Assembly: GCA_038521345.1 (NCBI GenBank)
Contig: JBCBKU010000003.1
Location: 186,001 to 250,000, forward strand
Source of the DNA: JBCBKU01 sp038521345
GTDB lineage: Bacteria > Pseudomonadota > Alphaproteobacteria > Rhodobacterales > Rhodobacteraceae
Length of the DNA: 64,000 nt
Reading direction: 5' to 3'
The notes under the pieces: generated by a model
What the model saw: the letters and a program-made list of their open reading frames with translations, nothing else
What the model was told of the DNA's origin: nothing
The model's database searches: none
Program-made: the position numbers and the translations under genes
Shown here: positions 8,161-16,874 of the stretch, piece by piece
Numbering within the stretch: the first letter of the stretch is position 1
Layout: every line of letters begins with the position of its first letter

Positions 8161-9861
8161 TCAGCCGTCGATCCGGTACCAGTCGGCCACGTTCCAAAGC
8201 TCGCTGTCCCAGACATTGAGCTTGACGCCGCCAAGGCTGTTGGCATGTGCCGAGAGGCGTCCGCGGTGGACCAGCGGGATCATCCCGCCGTTCTCGATCA
8301 TCATGTCGTTCAACTCGCGCGCGATGCGGGCCCGCTCGTTGATGTCGGCTGTGCCGGCCAGTTCCGCGTGTAGTGCGTCGTACTCTTCCATGCAGAAGCG
8401 CGAGATGTTCTCGCCCTGCCACTGGGATGCCGGTGACGGCGCCTTGTCGCAAAGACCGTTGCCAAGATAGGCCTGCGGGTCGGTGCCGTTGAAGGTGTTG
8501 GCGTACATTTCAACGTCGGCATAGAACTTCTGGAACGTGTCGGGCGAGCCCGGGTCACCCCCGAAGAAGACCGAAGCGTCGAGGTTGCGAAGCTCGGTTT
8601 CGATGCCGATTTCCGACCACCACTGCTTGATCAACGCCTGAAAGTCCTGACGAACAGCGTTGGTCGACGTCTGGTAGAGAATCGAAAGCGGAACGCCGTC
8701 CTTTTCGCGAATGCCGTCACCGTCGGTGTCGACGATACCGGCCTCGTCCAGCATGGCGTTGGCGCCGGCGATGTCCTGGGTCGAGCAGTCAAAAGTTTCG
8801 GACGCATAGATGTCCGGCGCCGGAACCCAGTTGCAGGTGACGCGGCCAGCCTGACCATAACCGATTTCAACCAGAAGCGGCCGATCGATCGCCATCGACA
8901 TGGCCTTGTAGACGGCCGGATCGCCGAGGAACGGGTGCGGCTTGATGACCGAACGCTCGTCGGCTCCGAGCGAGGCATCGGGATTGGTGTTGTTCAGCAT
9001 GATGCGCTCGACGAGCGGACCGAAGCCAGCGACCGGTGTGCCCATTCCGCCTTCCTGCATCGAGGCGATGACATCGGGAGCAAGCTGGAGGTTCCAGGCG
9101 TAGTCGAACTCGCCCGTTTCCATCACGGCACGGCCTGCTGCGGTTGCATCGCCACCACCCTTGAAGGTGACCGACGCGAAGGCAGGTTTCGCCGGGTCGC
9201 GGTAGCTATCGTTTGCAGCCATCGTGATCACGTCGTTCGGCTTGAACTCGGTGACAGTGAACGGACCGGTGCCGATCGGGTTGAAATTGGCCTCGGTGCA
9301 TTCCGGCGCAGCGGCGCCAAGGCAGTCAGCGAACTGTGCGGCCTGAATGATCGGGCTTTCGCCGCCGACGAACGGACCATAGGGGTTCGGCGTAGGCGAG
9401 CCGAAGGTTACGACGACGGTCAAATCGTCCGGGGTGTCGACGCTTTCGACGCCATCGAACTTCGTCAACTGGGCGCAGCCGCCCTCAGGATGCGTGCAAT
9501 ACTCGTAGGTAAACGCAACATCCGCAGAGGTGAACGGGGTCCCGTCCGACCACATCAGACCCGGTGTGATGTTCCATGTGATCGAGGTCAGGTCCTCCGA
9601 GACGCCGCCATTGTCGACGGTGGGAATCTCTTCGACGAGCCATGGGGTCAGCGTGCCGGTTTCATCGTAGCGTGCGAGCGGCTCGAGGATCATCGAAGCG
9701 GATTCGATGTCCTTGGTGCCGCCCGACAGATAGGGGTTCAAGATCGACGGCGCCTGCCAGTAGATGATCTTGACCTCGCCGTCGGAGGCCCGCTCGGCGA
9801 AGGCCGCTGGCGCGATCGCAAGCGCAGCGGCGGCGCCGAGAAGCGCGGTTTTCGTGGTCAT
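8161..9861 (-). CDS. Periplasmic peptide-binding protein (SBP family 5)
   Basis: 566 aa from the ATG at 9861, with AGGAGAG 5 bases upstream. A signal peptide ends at AAFA (about residue 22). The mature protein shows family 5 features: an early YWQAPSILNPYLSGG-type segment, LTSITWNITPGLMWSDGTP (the typical substrate-binding protein strand), and a C-terminal LNVWDSELWNVADW. It would capture peptides or related compounds in the periplasm for the downstream permeases. It is first in a probable six-gene transcript that ends with the protease. The frame stays open far upstream of 9861, but that part has no signal or family similarity. Confidence 0.93.
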   Translation of the reverse strand: MTTKTALLGAAAALAIAPAAFAERASDGEVKIIYWQAPSILNPYLSGGTKDIESASMILEPLARYDETGTLTPWLVEEIPTVDNGGVSEDLTSITWNITPGLMWSDGTPFTSADVAFTYEYCTHPEGGCAQLTKFDGVESVDTPDDLTVVVTFGSPTPNPYGPFVGGESPIIQAAQFADCLGAAAPECTEANFNPIGTGPFTVTEFKPNDVITMAANDSYRDPAKPAFASVTFKGGGDATAAGRAVMETGEFDYAWNLQLAPDVIASMQEGGMGTPVAGFGPLVERIMLNNTNPDASLGADERSVIKPHPFLGDPAVYKAMSMAIDRPLLVEIGYGQAGRVTCNWVPAPDIYASETFDCSTQDIAGANAMLDEAGIVDTDGDGIREKDGVPLSILYQTSTNAVRQDFQALIKQWWSEIGIETELRNLDASVFFGGDPGSPDTFQKFYADVEMYANTFNGTDPQAYLGNGLCDKAPSPASQWQGENISRFCMEEYDALHAELAGTADINERARIARELNDMMIENGGMIPLVHRGRLSAHANSLGGVKLNVWDSELWNVADWYRIDG

Positions 9862-10188
9862 GGAACTCTCCTTGTTGGATTTTGCTATAGGCTCGTGCCC
9901 TCGGGACCGGACAATGCCCGATCTCGATCCTGTGCCGATTTTTCCGCAGTCTGTTCGGTGCAATGCGATGCAGCTTTCAGGTTCGTGGACGCCCCGTCCC
10001 CGCGGCAGGACATGAAAGATTTCCACAGAAATTCGCCTCAAATGCAAGTCATGCCTCGAAGGTATCTGCTGAAATGCCGACCATTCGACCAAAAATCCGG
10101 CAAACCCGACCCGAAATATGGCTTCGTAGGTTTGACACTGCCGCCCAAGCGCCCCTAGCGTCGCGGCGACACAGACTTGTAGGATGCC
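9862..10188. promoter_or_regulatory. Divergent intergenic region of the peptide-uptake locus
   Basis: 327 bases without a gene, between the binding-protein operon (leftward) and the ATPase operon (rightward). A TATAGC -10-like box lies on the minus strand at 9884-9889, 23 bases before the binding-protein ATG; its -35 is unclear. A TTGACA-containing candidate serves the rightward operon. The middle is AT-richer than the surroundings. No palindrome long enough to call an operator was seen. Confidence 0.6.
10132..10160 (+). promoter_or_regulatory. Candidate promoter of the ATPase operon
   Basis: TTGACA (10132-10137) and CTAGCG (10155-10160) are 17 bases apart, 28 bases before the ATG. The -35 box matches consensus perfectly. 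The -10 box is weak. Confidence 0.5.
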
Positions 10189-12102
10189 ATGCTCGACCAG
10201 CCAATCGCCTCTATCCAGAACCTGCGGGTCGAGTTCGAAACCAAGGATGGCACGGTCGTCGGGGTCGAGGACGTGTCGTTCGACATCGCGTCGGGCGAGA
10301 CAGTGTGCGTGGTCGGAGAATCCGGGTCGGGCAAGTCGGTATCGTCCCTGTCGCTGATGCGGCTGGTGGAATTCGGTGGCGGCAACATCGCTGGCGGCAA
10401 ATTGCTGTTCGACCGGCGCAGCGGCGACGAGATCAATCTCGCGGATGCGAATGACAACCTGATGCGCACGATCCGCGGCAACGAGATCGGGATGATCTTC
10501 CAAGAGCCGATGACATCGCTGAACCCGGTCTTCACGGTCGGTCGACAGCTGGTCGAGGGTCTTCGCGTTCACAAGGGCCTTTCAAAGACCGAGGCTGAAA
10601 CGCGCGCGCTGGAGCTCTTGCGGCAAGTCCGGATCCCCGAGCCGGAGCGGCGGCTGACCCAATACCCGCACGAATTGTCCGGCGGCATGCGCCAACGCGT
10701 TGTCATTGCGATGGCGCTTGCATGCGAGCCGCGCCTGCTGATCGCTGATGAGCCGACGACCGCGCTTGACGTGACCATTCAGGCCGAAATTCTGGCTTTG
10801 ATCGATCGCCTGAAGCGGGAAACCGGAACTGCCGTGATGTTCATCACACACGACATGGCGGTCGTGGCGCAGATGGCCGACCGGGTGGTCGTGATGTTCC
10901 GTGGGCGCAAGGTCGAAGAAGGCCCGGTCGAACAGATTTTCGAAGCGCCCCAACATGACTATACCAAGGCGCTTCTGGCCGCCGTCCCGAAACTTGGCGA
11001 GATGAAGGGCAAGGACGCGCCGGAGCCCATGCGGCTCATCGGGCAGGAACCGCGCGTCGAAGGCCCCATCGATGTCCGGCAGGAAACGGTCCTTCTGGAC
11101 GTCAAGCACTTGGTCACCCGGTTCGCCGTGCGCGGCGGTTTCTTCAGGCGACATGTGGCGAACGTCCATGCGACCGAGGATGTTTCGTTCCAGATCAGGA
11201 CCGGAGAGACACTAAGTCTGGTTGGCGAATCCGGGTGCGGCAAATCCACGTGCGGCCGGTCCATCCTGCGCCTCGTGGAGCCCAACAGTGGACAGGTCTG
11301 GCTGGACGGCAAGGATGTCATGACCTACTCGCAGTCGGAACTGCGCAAGGCGCGCCGCGACATGCAGATGGTGTTCCAGGATCCGTTTGCCTCGCTGAAC
11401 CCCCAGATGCAGCTTCTCGATCAGGTGGCTGAACCGCTGTTCAACTATGGCCTCGCAGAGGCGTCCGAGATCAACGATCGGGTCGCCCAGCTTTTCGACC
11501 GGGTCGAGTTGCCGCGAAGCTTTATGCGCCGCTATCCCCATGAATTGTCGGGCGGTCAGCGTCAGCGGATCGCGATCGCGCGCGCACTGGCCTTGAACCC
11601 GAAGCTGATTGTCGCGGATGAAGCCGTCAGCGCGCTTGACGTGAGTGTTCAGGCGCAGGTTTTGAACCTTATCATGGAGTTGCAGGCCGATCTTGGAATT
11701 TCGATCCTTTTCATCAGCCACGACATGGCCGTGGTCGAGCGGGTCAGCCATCAGGTCGGGGTCATGTATCTTGGCCGCATCGTTGAACTCGGGTCGCGCC
11801 GCCAGATCTTCGAAGATCCGCGCCATCCGTACACGCGCTCGCTCCTGAAGGCGGTCCCGATCGCCGACCCGCGTCAGCGCAAGAAGGAACACGAACTGAA
11901 TTTCAAACCGATCCCCTCGCCGATCTTTCCGGTCGATTATGACGCGGGTCCGTCGCTGTACGAAGAGGTGGCGCCGGGTCACAAAGTGCTGAAGGGTAAT
12001 TGGGGCGGCTTCGATCGTGACGAGGAGATCGTTGTTGCCGAGAACCGGATCCGCGAGGGTCTTGAACCCGCTGGCGGCAAGACCCGTCCGCTCTACGACT
12101 GA
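10189..12102 (+). CDS. Double ABC ATPase of a peptide importer (DppD-DppF fusion type)
   Basis: 637 aa with two complete nucleotide-binding domains. The first has Walker A GESGSGKS (43-50), signature LSGGMRQR, Walker B LLIADEPTTALD and the switch His in FITHDM. The second has GESGCGKST (about 345), LSGGQRQR, LIVADEAVSALD and FISHDM. Each is followed by an oligopeptide-ABC C-terminal extension. This single-chain layout is the GsiA/YejF type and would energise the permeases encoded on the opposite strand. The gene is divergent from them and leads the catabolic genes. An Ala replaces the usual Pro after the catalytic Glu in the second domain. Confidence 0.93.
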   Translation: MLDQPIASIQNLRVEFETKDGTVVGVEDVSFDIASGETVCVVGESGSGKSVSSLSLMRLVEFGGGNIAGGKLLFDRRSGDEINLADANDNLMRTIRGNEIGMIFQEPMTSLNPVFTVGRQLVEGLRVHKGLSKTEAETRALELLRQVRIPEPERRLTQYPHELSGGMRQRVVIAMALACEPRLLIADEPTTALDVTIQAEILALIDRLKRETGTAVMFITHDMAVVAQMADRVVVMFRGRKVEEGPVEQIFEAPQHDYTKALLAAVPKLGEMKGKDAPEPMRLIGQEPRVEGPIDVRQETVLLDVKHLVTRFAVRGGFFRRHVANVHATEDVSFQIRTGETLSLVGESGCGKSTCGRSILRLVEPNSGQVWLDGKDVMTYSQSELRKARRDMQMVFQDPFASLNPQMQLLDQVAEPLFNYGLAEASEINDRVAQLFDRVELPRSFMRRYPHELSGGQRQRIAIARALALNPKLIVADEAVSALDVSVQAQVLNLIMELQADLGISILFISHDMAVVERVSHQVGVMYLGRIVELGSRRQIFEDPRHPYTRSLLKAVPIADPRQRKKEHELNFKPIPSPIFPVDYDAGPSLYEEVAPGHKVLKGNWGGFDRDEEIVVAENRIREGLEPAGGKTRPLYD

Positions 12103-12111
12103 GGGATTTCC

Positions 12112-13272
12112 ATGGCTGATCTATCCGCGCGCGACATTCTCGACCGGCTTGTCGGCTTTCCCACGGTCAGCCGGGATTCAAACCTCGACCTGATCGACTG
12201 GGTGGAAGAGTATCTGTCCTCCCACGGTGTTCCGGCACATCGCACATGGAACGAGGACCGGACGAAGGCGGCACTGTTTGCGAATGTCGGGCCCGAGGTT
12301 GAGGGCGGGATCGTTCTTTCGGGTCATACCGACGTCGTGCCGGTCGACGGACAGGCATGGGATACTGATCCGTTCGTTGTCACCGAGAGGGACGGCAAGC
12401 TGTTTGGGCGGGGAACATGCGACATGAAGGGCTTCGACGCGCTTGCGCTTGCCGCCGTGCCGAAGGCGCTCACGGCCGGAGTCAAGCGGCCCCTTCAGAT
12501 CGCACTTTCGTTCGACGAAGAGGTGGGCTGCACCGGCGCGCCGCCGATGATCGACGACATGGTAGGCACGGTCCCGAAGGCCGCCGCCTGTATTGTTGGG
12601 GAACCTTCCATGATGCAGGCGGTGACCGGCCATAAAGGCGGCTCAGGCTTTATGGTCCATTTTCAGGGGTTTGAGGTGCATTCCTCGATCATGCACGAAG
12701 GCGTCAACGCCATCATGGAAGGTGCCAAGCTGATCGAATGGGCAAACGCCATGAACGCCGAGAACCGGTCGAAGACGCCCGGACCGCTCGCCGAGATGTT
12801 CGAGCCGCCGTGGACCACCGTCCACGTGGGGCAGATCGAGGGGGGCACGGCACACAACATCACCGCCAAGGACTGCCGGTTCGGCATCGATTTCCGCGTG
12901 GTGCCCGGCGAGGATATCGAAGATTGGCATCGTCGGCTTTTTGCAAAGATCGCGGAGATCGAAGCTTCGATGAAGGCCGTCCGGCCAGAAGCCGCGATCG
13001 GCGTGGAGAAGTACTTTCAGATCCCGCCACTGGTGCCTGAGGCGCAAGGGGCGGCGGAAGAGATTGCCCGGGCTCTCACCGGCGACAACGGCGAACATGT
13101 TGTCAGTTACGGAACCGAGGCCGGCCAGTTCCAAGAGCGTGGATATTCCGCCGTCATTTGCGGACCCGGTGATATCGCGCAGGCGCACCAGCCGAACGAG
13201 TTCATTACCGTGGCCCAGTTCGACGCAGGCGAGCGCTTTCTCGAACGGGTGGTCCAGCGGCTCGCGGCATGA
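12112..13272 (+). CDS. argE: Acetylornithine deacetylase-like M20 metallopeptidase
   Basis: 386 aa. Metal-site motifs of the ArgE/DapE/CPG2 family are visible: SGHTDVVP (first His and catalytic Asp), GRGTCDMKG (bridging Asp), the FDEEVGC pair of glutamates, and a C-terminal AHQPNE with the last His. The dimerisation domain lies between. Family members remove acetyl or other acyl groups from amino acids such as N-acetylornithine. It starts 9 bases after the transporter ATPase, so it may act on the imported substrate rather than in arginine synthesis; the exact substrate is inferred. Confidence 0.85.
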   Translation: MADLSARDILDRLVGFPTVSRDSNLDLIDWVEEYLSSHGVPAHRTWNEDRTKAALFANVGPEVEGGIVLSGHTDVVPVDGQAWDTDPFVVTERDGKLFGRGTCDMKGFDALALAAVPKALTAGVKRPLQIALSFDEEVGCTGAPPMIDDMVGTVPKAAACIVGEPSMMQAVTGHKGGSGFMVHFQGFEVHSSIMHEGVNAIMEGAKLIEWANAMNAENRSKTPGPLAEMFEPPWTTVHVGQIEGGTAHNITAKDCRFGIDFRVVPGEDIEDWHRRLFAKIAEIEASMKAVRPEAAIGVEKYFQIPPLVPEAQGAAEEIARALTGDNGEHVVSYGTEAGQFQERGYSAVICGPGDIAQAHQPNEFITVAQFDAGERFLERVVQRLAA

Positions 13273-14624
13273 GCGTGGCGGCGGGGCCCGTCAGCCAGGC
13301 CACGCCGATCACGCACCAATCGCCTTTGCCGTCCTCTGTCGGGCTTGTGGTGATCGGAGGCGGTGTGGCCGGCGTGTCGGCGGCGCTGTACGCGGCCCGC
13401 GAGGGTGCCTCTGTCCTCTTGCTCGAAAAGGGTCGGATCGCCGGAGAACAATCGTCTCGGAACTGGGGATGGATCCGTCAACAGGGTCGGGATCCCGCGG
13501 AATTGTCCATGGCGATCGAAGCCGGGCATCTCTGGAAGGAACTGGCGCGCGCCACCAATGACGAGATCGGGCTTCGCCAGACCGGGACGCTCTACCTCAT
13601 GCGATCCGAAGCCGACCGAGCCCGTTACGAAGACTGGATGATGCATGCCGAGGCCCACAACCTCGACACCCGTATTCTGAGCAAGACAGAGCTACAGAGC
13701 ATGATGCCCGCTGCGCGGGCCGCCTGGATCGGTGGCCTCTGGACACCGTCCGATCAACGGGCGGAACCGTGGCTGGCTGTGCCTGCCCTCGCGCGACTGG
13801 CCGCACGCGAAGGCGTCGCAATCCGGGAACACTGTGCAGTCCGCTGCCTCGACATTGCCGCGGGGCGGGTCAGGGGGGTCATGACGGAAGCCGGTCCCGT
13901 TCAGGCAGAGGCGGTGATTTTGGCAGGCGGTGCCTGGTCGCGGCTGTTGCTGCGTCATCATCGGGTGGACCTGCCGCAGCTTTCCGTTCGGGCGAGCGTC
14001 ATGGCAACGGGCCCATTGCCCGAGGTGTTCGACGGGGGGGCCGCAGACGGCGATCTGGCGTTTCGGCGTCGCGAAGATGGCGGGTACTCGCTGGCCGCAT
14101 CGGACTGGCACACGCTTTGGGTCGGACCGGATGCCGTGCGATCTCTCGGGGCCTATTGGCCGCAAATCCGCAAAGGCACACCTTCGACAACCTACCGTCC
14201 GAGCGCGCCCGACGGCTTTCCTGATGCGTGGACCACACCGCGCCAGCTTGCAGGGGACCGCCCGGGGCCCTTCGAGCGTATGCGCGTCCTTGATCCGCCG
14301 CCCGACCGTGCGAAACTGGCTGAGGTCGCGCGCCGCTTCGCCGCCGCGTTCCCCGCCGTCGGGGCAGTGACGACGGCATGCGCTTGGGCTGGCATGATCG
14401 ACGTACTGCCGGACGAGTTGCCGGTGATCGACGCTCTGCCGACCCTCGAAGGTCTTACGGTGCTCACCGGCCTTTCGGGGCACGGCTTCGGGATCGGACC
14501 CGCGGCAGGAAAAACAGCCGCAAGACTTGCACTTGGACAGGATCCGGGACACGATCTCGCGGCATTTGAACACACGCGATTTTCCCGGAGTGGCCACCGT
14601 CCACGTCCCGGACCACATATCTGA
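13269..14624 (+). CDS. FAD-dependent amino-acid oxidoreductase (DAO family)
   Basis: 451 aa. A Rossmann FAD-binding motif (VVIGGGVAGVSAALYAA, about residues 27-43) is followed by the SRNWGWIRQQGRD segment seen in glycine/D-amino-acid oxidase relatives and a C-terminal GLSGHGFGIGPAAG FAD-contact motif. Relatives oxidise secondary or tertiary amines and D-amino acids. The start overlaps the argE-like stop (ATGA). It would follow deacylation in breaking down an imported compound. The substrate cannot be read from the sequence. Confidence 0.85.
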   Translation: MSVAAGPVSQATPITHQSPLPSSVGLVVIGGGVAGVSAALYAAREGASVLLLEKGRIAGEQSSRNWGWIRQQGRDPAELSMAIEAGHLWKELARATNDEIGLRQTGTLYLMRSEADRARYEDWMMHAEAHNLDTRILSKTELQSMMPAARAAWIGGLWTPSDQRAEPWLAVPALARLAAREGVAIREHCAVRCLDIAAGRVRGVMTEAGPVQAEAVILAGGAWSRLLLRHHRVDLPQLSVRASVMATGPLPEVFDGGAADGDLAFRRREDGGYSLAASDWHTLWVGPDAVRSLGAYWPQIRKGTPSTTYRPSAPDGFPDAWTTPRQLAGDRPGPFERMRVLDPPPDRAKLAEVARRFAAAFPAVGAVTTACAWAGMIDVLPDELPVIDALPTLEGLTVLTGLSGHGFGIGPAAGKTAARLALGQDPGHDLAAFEHTRFSRSGHRPRPGPHI

Positions 14625-14653
14625 GTGCATCCACAAACGAGGACCTTCCCGCC

Positions 14654-15817
14654 GTGCCCATTCGTAACCGATTCTCCGAGCTTCATCCCGATATCACCAC
14701 GTGGCGACGCGACATCCACGAAAACCCAGAGCTCCAGTTCGACACCGAGCGGACGTCGGCACTTGTGGCCGATAAGCTGGCTGCATTTGGCTGCGACGAG
14801 ATCGTGACGGGGATCGGGCGCACAGGTGTCGTGGGTCTGATCAAGGGAAAGAACGGCGGCGCCGGGCGCACAATCGGGTTGCGGGCCGACATGGATGCCC
14901 TTCCGATCGACGAAGCCACAGGCCTTGAATATGCGTCGAAGACACCGGGCAAGATGCATGCCTGCGGGCATGACGGGCACACCGCAATGCTTCTTGGCGC
15001 GGCGCAGTACCTTGCGGAAACCCGGAATTTCGAAGGCACCGTCGCGGTCATCTTTCAGCCGGCTGAAGAGGGCGGCGGCGGCGGACGCGAGATGGTCGAA
15101 GACGGAATGATGGAGCGCTTCGCGATTGACGAGGTCTATGGAATGCACAATTGGCCCGGCCGGCCGGTGGGTTCCTTTGCAATCCGCGAGGGTGCGTTTT
15201 TTGCCGCCGCAGATCTGATCGAGGTCGAGATCGAGGGCAAAGGCGCCCACGCGGCGAAACCCCAGGACGGTGTCGATACGACGGTGGTGGCGAGCCATAT
15301 CGTTCTCGCGCTGCAAAGCATCGTTGCGCGGAACGTGGATCCGGTGAAGCAGGCCGTCGTCTCGGTGACTTCGTTCCAGACAGACAGCACGGCCTTCAAT
15401 GTGATCCCGCAGCGGGTCACCCTGCGGGGCACGGTCCGAACCCACGACCTCGAGGTTCAGGATCTTGTCGAGACGCGGATGGGATCTCTGGTCGAAGGGG
15501 TGGCAGCCTCGTTCGGAGCGATGGCCAAGCTGACGTACAAACGGAATTATCCCGTGACGTCGAACCACGTTGAACATACCGAATACGCCCGCGAGGCCGC
15601 GCGCGCCGTTGCCGGTGAAGTGGACGAAGCGCCCCTGGTCATGGGCGGCGAGGATTTCTCGTTCATGCTGAACGCGCGCCCCGGGGCCTATATCCTTGTC
15701 GGCAACGGCGATACTGCCATGGTCCATCACCCCGAATACAACTTCAACGACGAAGCGATCCCTGCTGGTTGCTCGTGGTGGGTGGAACTGGTCGAGCAAC
15801 GCCTGAAAGTGGCCTAG
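14654..15817 (+). CDS. M20 family amidohydrolase (hippurate hydrolase/IAA-amino acid hydrolase type)
   Basis: 387 aa with a GTG start, GAGGA about 9 bases upstream. Motifs are HENPELQF, RADMDALP, the CGHDGH metal site, FQPAEEGGGGG with the two glutamates, and VMGGEDFSF. The family cleaves amide bonds of N-acyl amino acids. It is last in the run starting with the ATPase, so it probably releases the amino acid from the imported conjugate. Its stop lies one base from the convergent glycosyltransferase stop, leaving no room for a separate terminator. Confidence 0.9.
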   Translation: MPIRNRFSELHPDITTWRRDIHENPELQFDTERTSALVADKLAAFGCDEIVTGIGRTGVVGLIKGKNGGAGRTIGLRADMDALPIDEATGLEYASKTPGKMHACGHDGHTAMLLGAAQYLAETRNFEGTVAVIFQPAEEGGGGGREMVEDGMMERFAIDEVYGMHNWPGRPVGSFAIREGAFFAAADLIEVEIEGKGAHAAKPQDGVDTTVVASHIVLALQSIVARNVDPVKQAVVSVTSFQTDSTAFNVIPQRVTLRGTVRTHDLEVQDLVETRMGSLVEGVAASFGAMAKLTYKRNYPVTSNHVEHTEYAREAARAVAGEVDEAPLVMGGEDFSFMLNARPGAYILVGNGDTAMVHHPEYNFNDEAIPAGCSWWVELVEQRLKVA

Positions 15818-15818
15818 G

Positions 15819-16874
15819 TCAGTCGCCGGCGGACCAGAGGTCTTCGTAGACTGCGCCGATCTGTTGCGCTTCGCGGGTGACCGAGAAACGCGCTTCGGCG
15901 ACGGTCCGGGCGCGTTGTCCCATTCGGGCGAGCCGATCCGGATCGTTCAAAAGCGCGGCAACGGCTCCGGCCGCAGCGTCCGCATCGCCCGGCGGCACGA
16001 TAAGCCCGGCGCGTCCTTCATCCGAAAATTCCCGGTAATGGCCCGTGTCCGAGCAAACGAAGGGGGTCCCTGCGGCCATTCCTTCCGCCGGTACCACGCC
16101 GAAGGGCTCGTAACGGGCGACGTTCACAACAAGCGACAGGGCCGGCATCAGATGGGTCTGGGTTTCGTGGTCGATAAACCCCGGAAACAGGATCCTGCCG
16201 CCCAAACCCGCTTGGTTCACGCGGGCTTTCAGCTCATCGCGAAAAGGTTCGTCCTCGGGCTTGGCAAGGCCCACGACCAAGGCGGTGACGCGTGCATTGG
16301 TTGCCATAACACGGATCATTGCATCGACAAAGACATCGGTGCCTTTCTCGGGGCGTACCCGTCCGATGATGGCCACTCCTTCCTCACCGCCATAGCCGAG
16401 CCGTGACCACGCCGCACGGCGATCGGCGGCGGGCTGGTAGCGAACGGTGTCGACCCCGTGGGGAACGATCGCGGCCACGTGGGGAAAGAAGGCGGCAGCC
16501 TCGTCCGAGGTTGCAATGACCCGGTCCTGTCGGGAAATCAGCCACCGGGGAAAAGCCGAATGCCTGTGTTTGGCGGCCGAGGTGAACACAGTCCGGATCG
16601 GCAACCGCAACACGTCCCGCGCCCAAAGCGCCGCGATCATCTCGGGATCGCGGCGCACATGCCAGATGGCAAAAGGACGCTCAGCAGGCGGCTGGCGGCA
16701 GAGCCGCCGCGCCGCCGCCACCGAGATCGGGTCGGGCGCCCCGGGCAGGGGCCGGCCGACAAGCCGAAGCGGCACGGTCTTTGCCTGATGGGGCAACAGC
16801 GCGGCAATGGTGGCCGAGACGCCGGTGAACTTCGGATTGAAATTCGTGACGAAGAGATCCGGCGTCTCCGTCAT
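15819..16874 (-). CDS. lpcC: LPS-core glycosyltransferase, LpcC-like (GT4)
   Basis: 351 aa, GT-B fold. The N-terminal half contains IWHVRRDPEM and FTSAAKHRHSAFPRWLI, as remembered from rhizobial LpcC mannosyltransferases. The C-terminal half has the donor site IIGRVRPEKGTD and the E-x7-E motif in EPFGVVPAEG. It would add a sugar, probably mannose, to inner-core Kdo. The start overlaps waaA by 4 bases (ATGA), and that pairing with Kdo transferase supports the role. The sugar specificity is inferred. Confidence 0.82.
   Translation of the reverse strand: MTETPDLFVTNFNPKFTGVSATIAALLPHQAKTVPLRLVGRPLPGAPDPISVAAARRLCRQPPAERPFAIWHVRRDPEMIAALWARDVLRLPIRTVFTSAAKHRHSAFPRWLISRQDRVIATSDEAAAFFPHVAAIVPHGVDTVRYQPAADRRAAWSRLGYGGEEGVAIIGRVRPEKGTDVFVDAMIRVMATNARVTALVVGLAKPEDEPFRDELKARVNQAGLGGRILFPGFIDHETQTHLMPALSLVVNVARYEPFGVVPAEGMAAGTPFVCSDTGHYREFSDEGRAGLIVPPGDADAAAGAVAALLNDPDRLARMGQRARTVAEARFSVTREAQQIGAVYEDLWSAGD

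Noticed and set aside
9862..10572. In-frame upstream extension of the peptide-binding protein to 803 residues
   Set aside because: It runs antisense to the ATPase gene, precedes a perfect signal peptide and ribosome binding site at 9861, and has no plausible protein features.
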